This document shows positions 1 through 6,076 of a DNA stretch of 25,830 nucleotides, in pieces. The notes beneath the pieces are model-generated. The model had not been told where the DNA came from, ran no database searches, and worked only from the letters and a program-made list of their open reading frames with translations. The DNA lies in the NCBI GenBank assembly GCA_964581535.1, contig CAZOOW010000007.1:1-25830 (forward strand), in the 5' to 3' direction. Numbering within the stretch: the stretch's first letter is position 1; each line of letters begins with the position of its first letter. This DNA is from CAZOOW01 sp964581535. GTDB lineage: Bacteria > Patescibacteriota > Saccharimonadia > Saccharimonadales > Saccharimonadaceae. Made by a program: the position numbers and the translations under genes.

Positions 1-178
1 CGATGACAAATTCTGAACCCGTGTCTTGCGGTTCACCTGTCACAGCCGTCGTTGTCGCGGGAGAAGTTGTTGCGTTGTCATCAACCGGTCCCGGTGTCGC
101 GGGCGCTTTCTTCATGAGAAAGTAACCGCCGGCAACAATAACAATGAGCACAAGAACCCAAATGAGTGTGTTTTTCAT
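1..178 (-). CDS. Membrane-anchored small protein, N-terminal part (cut by window edge)
   Basis: Reading the minus strand from an ATG at 178 gives 59 open codons that run off the window start. The protein begins MKNTLIWVLVLIVIVAGGYF, which is one hydrophobic helix of about 17 residues. A Lys-Lys pair follows, then a low-complexity stretch rich in Ala, Pro and Thr (residues about 25-50). This is the layout of a type II-anchored or signal-peptide-bearing extracytoplasmic protein with a flexible linker. There is no lipobox cysteine. The functional domain lies outside the window, so no function can be assigned. No Shine-Dalgarno site precedes the ATG. A plus-strand ORF over the same bases is Arg/Cys-rich and looks like a shadow. 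Confidence 0.7.
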   Translation of the reverse strand, partial: MKNTLIWVLVLIVIVAGGYFLMKKAPATPGPVDDNATTSPATTTAVTGEPQDTGSEFVI

Positions 179-207
179 GATGAAAAATTACGTAGTAAGG
201 TGCACCT

Positions 208-213
208 AGTATA
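208..213 (-). promoter_or_regulatory. Possible -10 box for the membrane-anchored protein gene
   Basis: On the minus strand the sequence TATACT lies about 30 bases upstream of the ATG at 178. No convincing -35 box sits at 16-18 bases, so this is a weak call based on one hexamer. Confidence 0.25.
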
Positions 214-280
214 CACCAACGGTACCCGAGGGTGCTAATGGGCTTATTTTAAAAGGGTTTTGGAGACTATGGGTCTCTGC

Positions 281-286
281 TACTAT
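281..286 (+). promoter_or_regulatory. Possible -10 box giving a near-leaderless ddl transcript
   Basis: TACTAT lies only 7 bases before the ATG at 294. If it is a real -10 box, transcription would start at or next to the start codon and the mRNA would be leaderless. This fits the absence of a Shine-Dalgarno site. The -35 region is poor (TTTTGG about 17 bases upstream). A short GAGAC/GTCTC inverted repeat lies between the two boxes. Confidence 0.25.
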
Positions 287-293
287 TGAACCA

Positions 294-1151
294 ATGCGTA
301 TAGCCATTCTTACCGGCGGAGAAAGCGGCGAGCGTGAGGTGTCGATTTGGTCGGCGGACAACGTCCGCAACCTTATCGATTTTGCTGAGACAAAAACGTT
401 TATCCTTCCCGAAGCATTGGACTCATTCCAGAAAGAATCCGGCGGCTTTGATCTGGCAATACCAATGATTCATGGCGTCGGGGGTGAAGACGGAACGTTA
501 CAGTTATTTCTTGCCAAAGCCGGAATTCCTTTTGTTTTTTCTGACGCGCATGCACACAAGATTGGAATTGATAAACAAGAAACAAAGAGAGTCGCGTCAA
601 CATGCGGGATTAATACACCGGCTGAAAAGAGTGCGCCTCCGTTTTTTGCAAAACCACGCTTTGGGGGTTCGTCCGTCGCAACAAAAGTCTGTGAATCGAC
701 GGATGAATTTCGGGAACTTGCCGAAAAAAATCCTGGCATGGAGTTTGTGACTGAGGAACTTATCCGGGGGCGCGAGTTTACCGTCGGGGTTGTTGAATCG
801 AATAAAAAAACACTCGCGCTCCCGGTTATCGAAATCGTACCTAAGGGTTCATTTTTCGACTTCGAGAACAAGTACAATCCCGAGAAACTCGCGGAAGAAA
901 TTTGTCCCGCACAGATTTCAGAAACATTCGCAAAAGAACTGCAGCGTCAGGCGCTGGTTATCCATAACAAAATCGGTGCGCGACATCTGTCGCGTTCAGA
1001 TTTTATGGTGACTTCTGACGGAAAAATTTATTTTTTGGAAATAAACACTATACCCGGTATGACAAAGACCTCGCTCGTGCCCAAAATGGTACACGCCGCC
1101 GGTCTTTCACTCCCCACCCTTCTCAAAGAATGGTGCTCAAATCCTAAATAG
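294..1151 (+). CDS. ddl: D-alanine--D-alanine ligase (ATP-grasp)
   Basis: Joins two D-alanines with ATP in the cytoplasm, supplying the terminal dipeptide of peptidoglycan precursors. The 285-aa protein has the family order. The N-terminal lobe has the Ser/Glu region around residues 11-20 (SGEREVSIWS). MIHGVGGEDG (58-67) matches the family's HG-x-x-GEDG signature. KPRFGGSSVA (120-129) is the ATP-grasp Lys and Gly-rich loop. Near the C-terminus, LEINTIPGMT (248-257) carries the metal-binding Glu and Asn and is followed by the family's Ser-x-x-Pro pattern. It is somewhat shorter than E. coli DdlB (306 aa) but all main motifs are present. The ATG at 294 has no Shine-Dalgarno site, and the protein starts directly at the first beta strand (MRIAILTGG), so this start is sound. 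Neighbours face the other way, so it is transcribed alone. Confidence 0.93.
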   Translation: MRIAILTGGESGEREVSIWSADNVRNLIDFAETKTFILPEALDSFQKESGGFDLAIPMIHGVGGEDGTLQLFLAKAGIPFVFSDAHAHKIGIDKQETKRVASTCGINTPAEKSAPPFFAKPRFGGSSVATKVCESTDEFRELAEKNPGMEFVTEELIRGREFTVGVVESNKKTLALPVIEIVPKGSFFDFENKYNPEKLAEEICPAQISETFAKELQRQALVIHNKIGARHLSRSDFMVTSDGKIYFLEINTIPGMTKTSLVPKMVHAAGLSLPTLLKEWCSNPK

Positions 1152-1184
1152 TTTTAAAAGGGGGTTTGAGCCCAGAAACGAAAG

Positions 1185-1217
1185 AGCCGCCGAGAGAGCG
1201 CAGCTCTCTCGGCGGCT
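1185..1217 (-). terminator. Hairpin terminator after the DUF3307-like gene
   Basis: A perfect 15-bp inverted repeat (AGCCGCCGAGAGAGC and its complement) with a 3-base loop. It sits 10 bases past the stop of the minus-strand gene. On the minus strand it is followed by a T-rich run (CTTTCGTTTCT). On the plus strand the following sequence is less T-rich, but the hairpin may also end the ddl transcript, which stops at 1151. Confidence 0.8.
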
Positions 1218-1226
1218 GAATTTCTC

Positions 1227-1664
1227 CTAGAAGAAGAACTTAATGGCCGCCAACAGGCACAGGAAGTGCCACGTGTTGTCGACCGCGATGTACACGGGGG
1301 CGTAGAACGCGAAGGCAAACTCACGCTCCACTCCGCTGGTAGCCATCGTCTTCTCGACGGTTCTGCCGCCGATGAGCTTCGACCACTTCTCGCCGAGCGA
1401 CCAGTGGTCGATGATGAAGTGCGGAACAGCGATCAAAAAGCCGAGGACTAACCCGCTCCCATCTGACCTTTCCCACGAAAAGGTGAGGCGGTCACTCACC
1501 AACAGCATCACCATCACCGCGATGGTGTAGAGGGTGACGTGGTACGTACAGATTCTGACACCATCCCAACCCTTCTTGGACTTGCCGATGGCCATCCATG
1601 TCGGCTGGAGCAGATAGTCGCCGATCATGTGTCCGAGAAACGCGAGTACGAACAGCTCTGCCAT
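1227..1664 (-). CDS. DUF3307-like integral membrane protein
   Basis: A 145-aa hydrophobic protein starting MAELFVLAFLGHMIGDYLLQ. The early His-x-x-x-Asp-x-x-x-Gln pattern (LGHMIGDYLLQP), followed by a Trp and Lys-rich loop, is typical of DUF3307 membrane proteins, whose biochemical role is unknown. Three or four membrane segments are visible: residues about 2-18, 45-60, 75-92 and 120-143. A second conserved-looking polar spot is HFIIDHW near residue 90. The ATG at 1664 is chosen because GGAGG lies 9 bases upstream (1674-1678). The longer reading from 1724 has an unlikely polar N-terminus. A hairpin terminator follows the stop. By eye its bases are more GC-rich than those of the later clusters. 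The family call is from memory of the pattern. Confidence 0.7.
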   Translation of the reverse strand: MAELFVLAFLGHMIGDYLLQPTWMAIGKSKKGWDGVRICTYHVTLYTIAVMVMLLVSDRLTFSWERSDGSGLVLGFLIAVPHFIIDHWSLGEKWSKLIGGRTVEKTMATSGVEREFAFAFYAPVYIAVDNTWHFLCLLAAIKFFF

Positions 1665-1771
1665 GGTCTTTTTCCTCCGAATTGTCGGTGAACAGGTTGA
1701 ATTCCGATTGGGACAGTACCACAAAAACTCACTAAAAGCAAGTTTCGTTTGGGTGCGGACGTTGTTTCCGT

Positions 1772-1804
1772 TAGAGCTTTATTTTAGGCACGTGACAAGC
1801 TCTA
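1772..1804. repeat. Inverted repeat TAGAGCTT/AAGCTCTA
   Basis: Arms at 1772-1779 and 1797-1804 can pair over 8 bp with a 17-base loop. The repeat overlaps the stop codon of the 53-aa membrane protein gene. No T-run follows on the minus strand, so it is at best a weak terminator or an mRNA 3'-end structure. Confidence 0.35.
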
Positions 1805-1963
1805 GAAAATCGGGCTCAAGAATGCGCCGATGTAGTAGGGCCAGACGACGATTGCAAAAACCCCCTGCCAGAACGAGAGCTTGAGAAAGCCGATGGTAAA
1901 GAGCCAAGCGGCAATCCACAAACCCCCTGAAACCGTGTGCTGTTCGATTTTAATTTTTTCCAT
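1802..1963 (-). CDS. Small membrane protein, 53 aa
   Basis: An ATG at 1963 opens 53 codons ending in TAG. The protein begins MEKIKIEQHTVSGGLWIAAW, then continues with a hydrophobic stretch to the end (about residues 14-52, enough for one or two helices) containing WPYYIGAFL. Tiny membrane proteins of this make-up recur in Parcubacteria-like genomes, often unnamed. The charged start followed by a long apolar stretch, with no stop in the window expected for a chance ORF of this composition, supports real coding. No Shine-Dalgarno site is seen. It lies between peptide deformylase and the DUF3307-like gene on the same strand. Function unknown. Confidence 0.6.
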   Translation of the reverse strand: MEKIKIEQHTVSGGLWIAAWLFTIGFLKLSFWQGVFAIVVWPYYIGAFLSPIF

Positions 1964-2026
1964 ACGCAATGTTAGTTAATAAAAAAATAATTTGTTGCTG
2001 GGCTTGGAACGCGAGTACGCCCCCTT

Positions 2027-2566
2027 CTATTTTTTCTTCTTAAGCACACGTTTTTTGAACTCATCAATCGTCATGAGTGTCTTCATGCTCGTCATGCGAT
2101 CCACATACACAGTACCGTTTAAGTGGTCAATCTCGTGCTGAAAAATACGCGCCCAGAGGCCAGACGCTGTTTCGGTAATTATCTTCCCTTTCTCATTCAT
2201 ATATCGCACCGTAACCGTTTTTGAACGGGGCACATTGCCACGCACTCCTTTCAAACTCAAGCACCCCTCCCAGCCATTCACCCGCGCCGAAGAATATTTG
2301 ATAATCGTTGGATTGATAATCGCGATTGGTCCTTTATTTTGCAGTTTGGGTCGTGTTGGTGTTGGATGCATTTCCATGACCGCAATTCGCAACGGCATGC
2401 CGATCTGTGGAGCAGCGAGCCCAACACCACCCACGCGCCGCATCGTATATACCATCCTTTGCACAAGTTTTTTAAATTTCGCCGTCTTTAGAAACCCCGG
2501 CGACACGTTTTTTGCTTTCGCCCGAAGAATTGGATTTCCGAATTCGGTACGTTTCAAAATTTTCAT
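2027..2566 (-). CDS. def: Peptide deformylase
   Basis: Removes the formyl group from the N-terminal Met of new proteins. All three metal-site motifs of the family are present in the 179-aa protein. GVGLAAPQIG is at residues 47-56. EGCLSL at 100-105 carries the metal-binding Cys. QHEIDHLNG at 143-151 carries the two metal-binding His residues and the catalytic Glu. Length is normal for the family (about 165-190 aa). The ATG at 2566 lacks a Shine-Dalgarno site, but the protein start (MKILKRTEFGNPILR) matches the usual N-terminal 'ilr.gdpiLR' pattern. Downstream on the same strand lies the 53-aa membrane protein gene, 63 bases away. Confidence 0.95.
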   Translation of the reverse strand: MKILKRTEFGNPILRAKAKNVSPGFLKTAKFKKLVQRMVYTMRRVGGVGLAAPQIGMPLRIAVMEMHPTPTRPKLQNKGPIAIINPTIIKYSSARVNGWEGCLSLKGVRGNVPRSKTVTVRYMNEKGKIITETASGLWARIFQHEIDHLNGTVYVDRMTSMKTLMTIDEFKKRVLKKKK

Positions 2567-2867
2567 ATTTTTGTTGGCTACCTGGGACGATGTTGAAACC
2601 TATTTTGGATAAAGGGGCCTGACCCTCTTTTCCTTTGTTGCGTACTTCATCAGCCCACAGCCATAGTCGGGCGGTAATCCTAACACATACAATATAGCAA
2701 AAGAAAAATGCTTTCGTTTTAAATGCACCTTGATGATTATCCTGTCTTTGATTTTTAGAAATTGCAAAAACTGAAATTTGTGTTATAAATAATCCAGATA
2801 GTGGTTTAAAGGGGCAAAGACTCACAGCCCCCCTACCATACGGTTTTACGCAACCAAGGAGGACGGG
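2567..2867. other. Divergent intergenic region with a REP-like palindrome
   Basis: This region separates def (-) from the AlaRS-like gene (+), so it should hold both promoters. At 2611-2630 lies an imperfect palindrome (AAAGGGGCCTGACCCTCTTT), similar in style to short GC-rich REP-type elements. Only one copy is in the window, so a repeat family cannot be shown. A promoter-like pair for the plus gene is listed separately. I see no further gene here: the minus-strand ORF covering it runs into def in another frame and has no family signature. Confidence 0.4.
2762..2789 (+). promoter_or_regulatory. Probable promoter of the AlaRS-like gene
   Basis: TTGCAA (2762-2767), a 16-base spacer and TATAAA (2784-2789). 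The leader of about 70 bases ends in a full Shine-Dalgarno site AAGGAGG (2856-2862), 5 bases before the ATG at 2868. This is the strongest ribosome binding site in the window, which suggests the gene is expressed well and separately from its neighbours. Confidence 0.45.
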
Positions 2868-3821
2868 ATGAGGCAAAAAGTTTTCTCTGCTCGAAACTCA
2901 ATTTGTCCCAACTTCTTTAGTTATTTTGAAAATCTTGGGTATACCCGCATTCCTGCAAAACACATCGTCGCTCATGATGACCCTACCTTGGTGTTCATCA
3001 ACTCCACGATTTGTCTCTGTAAAGATGAACTCATCGAAGAGAGGGTCCCACAACCAGGTCATTGTATGTGGCAGCCAAGTCTCCGGTTTCAAAACTTAAA
3101 AACCGGGAGTACGAAGTATTTGTGCTACTTTCAAATGCTTGGTTTATTAATCCATCCAAACTGTTATCAATCAGTAGTTGGCGATCTTTGGGCTTATCTT
3201 ACAACAATACTTGGCGTGGAATCAAAACGTTGGAAGTTCCTTCATTCAAAGACGACTGATTCATTCAGTAAACCCTGGTTGAAGCATCCTGCGATTCACC
3301 AAGAAAAGGACTCATTCGAGCCAGCGTACTACCGCTGGAACTATGGTCTAGATGAACATAACATCAGGGGAACAGGCATCACCTTCTCTATCATTAAAAA
3401 CGATGGGATAGCTGAAGAAGTTGCCACCCTGATTCAAATAACAAAACGAAAAAAGGTTGTGGCGTATGAGTTTTGTTTCGGTATTGAGGCAATGATTGGC
3501 GCCATTGAAAACTTACCGAGCATTCACTGCGCATCACTCATCTCAAAAGTAATACCGTTCAAGGATGAGACATTGCGCAAGCAGTTGCAAGATTCTATTG
3601 CCACCCTGACCGCAATGTATCATTATGGTCTAAGAGCGGGTTGTCAAAACAATCCAAACGCTCTCGCCAAGAAGGTCATGCGACGGTTGAAGATGGTGGT
3701 CAGTGACCTTCGTGTCAAAAGTGAAGATATCTACGAGTGGGTTGCGGCATTTGAAACCTTGGAGTTTGGTAGCGATTCAGGTGCAGCTAATCACATCGTT
3801 GCAGATTTGGAACGCTACTAA
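2868..3821 (+). CDS. Degenerate alanyl-tRNA synthetase-like protein (class II core paralog)
   Basis: The 317-aa protein resembles the N-terminal half of AlaRS. NFFSYFENLGYTRIP (15-29) followed by DDPTLVFINS (37-46) mirrors the AlaRS start 'FL.FF...GH..v' and 'nDPTLLFtNAG'. CMWQPSLR (66-73) sits where AlaRS has motif 2, and R73 may match its ATP-binding Arg. YFQMLG (87-92) mirrors 'FFEMLG'. CFGIEAMIG (203-211) sits where motif 3 'GMGLERI' is expected, but the Arg is replaced by Ala. Residues about 235-275 recall the AlaRS helical tRNA-recognition region. The editing (HxxxH) and C-terminal domains are absent. True AlaRS is about 850 aa, so this is not the housekeeping enzyme. It may be a non-aminoacylating paralog or a pseudoenzyme. 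The start is fixed by AAGGAGG, and a strong terminator follows. The alignment is by eye. Confidence 0.65.
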   Translation: MRQKVFSARNSICPNFFSYFENLGYTRIPAKHIVAHDDPTLVFINSTICLCKDELIEERVPQPGHCMWQPSLRFQNLKTGSTKYLCYFQMLGLLIHPNCYQSVVGDLWAYLTTILGVESKRWKFLHSKTTDSFSKPWLKHPAIHQEKDSFEPAYYRWNYGLDEHNIRGTGITFSIIKNDGIAEEVATLIQITKRKKVVAYEFCFGIEAMIGAIENLPSIHCASLISKVIPFKDETLRKQLQDSIATLTAMYHYGLRAGCQNNPNALAKKVMRRLKMVVSDLRVKSEDIYEWVAAFETLEFGSDSGAANHIVADLERY

Positions 3822-3826
3822 TCCCC

Positions 3827-3856
3827 GGTCTCCATAAAACCTATGGAGACCTTTTT
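3827..3856 (+). terminator. Rho-independent terminator of the AlaRS-like gene
   Basis: A perfect 10-bp stem (GGTCTCCATA with TATGGAGACC), a 5-base loop and a TTTTT tract begin 6 bases after the stop codon. It lies between two convergent genes. On the minus strand the hairpin is followed by GGGGATT, so it mainly serves the plus strand. Confidence 0.9.
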
Positions 3857-3861
3857 ATTAT

Positions 3862-4869
3862 CTAAATTACAGACTGAGAAAAACTAATAGCGGAGCGATT
3901 TCCATCGAGGCGAGTGCGGCCACCATGGGGAATGGTGATAAGCGGATCAGAGTGCCCAAAATCAACATTATATAAAACCGGAAATGTGGCGTTTGAGAAA
4001 TACTCAGCGAGCAGTGCTTCAAGAGAGTCTTCTGGGGTAAAACACGATTGCTCTGTAAACCTGCCGATTACAACACCTCGAACCTTTTCGAACCAACCCA
4101 ATTGCTTGCATTGACGGAAAAAACGATCCAGATGTGCCGGGCTAGTTTCCTCACCCTCCTCTACAAAAATTACCTTATCTTCTACCCCTTCGAAATACTC
4201 GGTGCCACTGAGCGCCAACAATGTTTGCAGATTTCCTGCTACCACTTGGCCTTCGGCACTTCCCGTTCGAAAAACACATATACCCGAGTTCTTCTTCAGA
4301 ATACGACGGTTGTTGTCTTTGCGCAAAAAGTAGTGATCATCGGCATATTCATTTGCTGCAATTACTTCCACGTTGTTTTCAGCAAACACACACAACCGTT
4401 CAAAATACTCCCAAGTGTATTCAAAAAAATCAGGTTTGGTAAACGAAACGAAGCTTGGACCTGAAAAAGTGACCATGCCTGTTTTGGTGGTAATAGCCGT
4501 CGTCAACGCTGTAATGTCAGAAAAACCTACAAATATCTTTGGGTGGCTCTTGATTAGTTTATAGTTAAGGGCCTCAAGAATCCGATTGGTATTAAGCCCC
4601 CCCCAAAAACCCATAATGCAACCCACGTCAGGTCGTTCAACGAACTCATGAATTTCATTTACAATGTCCTGGATAGTGCCCGCCGTGTGTCCAAGAGCAG
4701 CAGTTTGGGTTGATTTTCCTGCCACTACTTCAAAACCTTTCCCTTTAAAAAACTGTTCCCCTCGTTTTATATCTGCTTCGGCACACACGCCTTTAACCGG
4801 GTCTGCCGGGGCTATGACTGCGACACATTTACCTTTTTTCAAACGTGGCGGCAAGAGTGTTTTATTCAT
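3862..4869 (-). CDS. S66 family peptidase (LD-carboxypeptidase / MccF-like)
   Basis: Serine peptidase of family S66. Known members cleave the L,D-bond of murein tetrapeptides (LdcA) or inactivate microcin C by cutting its acyl-nucleotide amide (MccF). The 335-aa protein shows APADP near residue 20, MGFWGGLNTNR (86-96) and the nucleophile motif VGFSDIT (114-120, Ser117). Next come VEEGEE (236-241, with Glu238 as likely triad member) and FGHSDP (304-309, His306). The spacing Ser117/Glu238/His306 is close to MccF (Ser118/Glu243/His311). GGNLxTLL-type (AGNLQTLLAL) and IPHGGRTRLDG near the C-terminus also fit MccF-type members. It is last in a four-gene operon, 17 bases after the methyltransferase gene. 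Next to an AsnRS-like enzyme and SpeD, a detoxifying or self-immunity role is attractive. Murein recycling remains the default alternative. Confidence 0.88.
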   Translation of the reverse strand: MNKTLLPPRLKKGKCVAVIAPADPVKGVCAEADIKRGEQFFKGKGFEVVAGKSTQTAALGHTAGTIQDIVNEIHEFVERPDVGCIMGFWGGLNTNRILEALNYKLIKSHPKIFVGFSDITALTTAITTKTGMVTFSGPSFVSFTKPDFFEYTWEYFERLCVFAENNVEVIAANEYADDHYFLRKDNNRRILKKNSGICVFRTGSAEGQVVAGNLQTLLALSGTEYFEGVEDKVIFVEEGEETSPAHLDRFFRQCKQLGWFEKVRGVVIGRFTEQSCFTPEDSLEALLAEYFSNATFPVLYNVDFGHSDPLITIPHGGRTRLDGNRSAISFSQSVI

Positions 4870-4886
4870 ATCTAATTTATTATTTT

Positions 4887-5690
4887 TTATTCAAATAATG
4901 TCACCTGTTCTGGAAATGGACGTTTTCGGTTTACAAATACACCCCAAGACAAAAACTCATGATTCTTATTAAAAAGCCGCATCACCTTGTTGAGGCGGTC
5001 TGCGACAACAGTCTTGGCAGACTGAGGTATATTTTGCCCCCGTATCAACATTTGTACGTATTGTTTTATTTGACCTTCTGAAACCAGAGCTACCGGCCTA
5101 GCGTATCTATAATAATTTTCCAGACCACAAGAAGCATAGATTTTATCCCAATATTCATACCCCCATGGTTTAATCTGAATTTCCAGTAAATCGTTGAGTT
5201 CAGTAATCAGTTTTTTTGGCGGTTCCTGTCGATAAAAAAAATTAATGTCCGTTATAAACCCCCACGGTTTCGTAACTCGAATATATTCAGCAAGTGCTTT
5301 CTTTTTGTTTTTAATGAATGCGGTCGAACCGCCAGAAAATGTCACATCAAACATGGCATCGGCAAATGGTAATTTTGTCCCATCTGCAACCTTGAAGACG
5401 GTCAGGTTTCGGAGCGGATCCTTTTTTCTGTAACGTTCCGCCGAGGCAATCATGTTGCTATTGATGTCTATCCCCGTAACTTGACATTTTGTAAGATGTG
5501 CAATCTCAAAGGCACAGTACCCTGTGTTGCACCCAACGTCGAGCACCTTGGAGTGTTGGTTTATGAAGCTGTTTTGGATTGCCAAACGTAATGCCGTTTT
5601 GCCACCAGGAGGACGATTAACTTCGTCAAGAAACGCCATAAAATCAACATAAGGCATTGATTTTATTTCTTTTACAGATTTTTTGTCCAT
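4887..5690 (-). CDS. Class I SAM-dependent methyltransferase-fold protein
   Basis: A 267-aa Rossmann-type transferase. Motif I is VLDVGCNTGYCA (49-60). Acidic residue Asp75 in GIDIN (73-77) should hold the ribose of SAM. ADGTKLPFAD (102-111) and FDVTFSGGS (114-122) match motifs II-III of the UbiE/Methyltransf_11 type. The C-terminal 90 residues, rich in aromatic and basic residues (PWGYEYWDKIY), probably bind the substrate. The gene starts 4 bases after the speD-like stop and precedes the S66 peptidase gene by 17 bases, so the three are almost certainly co-transcribed. Because the partner makes decarboxylated SAM, the group transferred might be aminopropyl rather than methyl. The sequence alone does not decide, and no classical spermidine synthase signature is seen. 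Confidence 0.85.
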   Translation of the reverse strand: MDKKSVKEIKSMPYVDFMAFLDEVNRPPGGKTALRLAIQNSFINQHSKVLDVGCNTGYCAFEIAHLTKCQVTGIDINSNMIASAERYRKKDPLRNLTVFKVADGTKLPFADAMFDVTFSGGSTAFIKNKKKALAEYIRVTKPWGFITDINFFYRQEPPKKLITELNDLLEIQIKPWGYEYWDKIYASCGLENYYRYARPVALVSEGQIKQYVQMLIRGQNIPQSAKTVVADRLNKVMRLFNKNHEFLSWGVFVNRKRPFPEQVTLFE

Positions 5691-5694
5691 GTAT

Positions 5695-6066
5695 TTATCG
5701 CTTTATTTCCCGCTGCTCAACACTACGCGGCTCAAAAAAATCGGCTATCGTTTTAAAAATTATTCGGCACCTATCCTCATTGTCCCGTGAATAATTACAG
5801 AGATACACATCGAGTGTAACATAAAGAAACTCCGGCCAGGTATGCACAGCTATGTGCGACTCTGAAAGGCATATTATACTCGTAAAGCCCCCGCCCGCTT
5901 CAAAGGAATACGATACCGATCCCAGCGAACGCAAACCGTGTTCAACAACAAGTTCGTGCAGGCGCCGATTGAACACTTCGGCTGCAATTAATTTCCTTTC
6001 GGCACACTGTGTAAGTTGGCCAAGAATGTGCAAACCGGTAAATAAGTCGCTGGTACTCACCCTCAT
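5695..6066 (-). CDS. speD: S-adenosylmethionine decarboxylase (SpeD, class 1b type)
   Basis: Pyruvoyl enzyme that decarboxylates SAM to the aminopropyl donor used in polyamine synthesis. The 123-aa length is normal for the short bacterial proenzyme. LSESHIAVHTWPE (67-79) contains the self-cleavage site Glu69-Ser70, where Ser70 becomes the pyruvoyl group, and His75. LDVYLCN (85-91) contains Cys90. The Ser-His and Ser-Cys distances (5 and 20) equal those known for the Thermotoga enzyme (Ser63, His68, Cys83). So self-processing and catalysis look intact. It follows the AsnRS-like gene by 10 bases and precedes the methyltransferase by 4. There is no speE in the window, so the usual spermidine pathway is not evident here. 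GTG at the third codon is a possible alternative start. Confidence 0.9.
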   Translation of the reverse strand: MRVSTSDLFTGLHILGQLTQCAERKLIAAEVFNRRLHELVVEHGLRSLGSVSYSFEAGGGFTSIICLSESHIAVHTWPEFLYVTLDVYLCNYSRDNEDRCRIIFKTIADFFEPRSVEQREIKR

Positions 6067-6076
6067 ACTTTTACTA

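Noticed and set aside
26..238. Plus-strand 70-aa ORF at the window start
   Set aside because: Rich in Arg, Cys and Asn with no fold signs. The minus strand over the same bases gives a clean signal-anchor N-terminus.
2472..2876. 134-aa minus-strand ORF over the def upstream region
   Set aside because: Overlaps def in another frame and the AlaRS-like start. Low-complexity, with no recognisable motif.
3827..3856. Attenuator or riboswitch reading of the hairpin
   Set aside because: It lies after a stop codon between convergent genes and has a simple T-tract. A terminator explains it fully.
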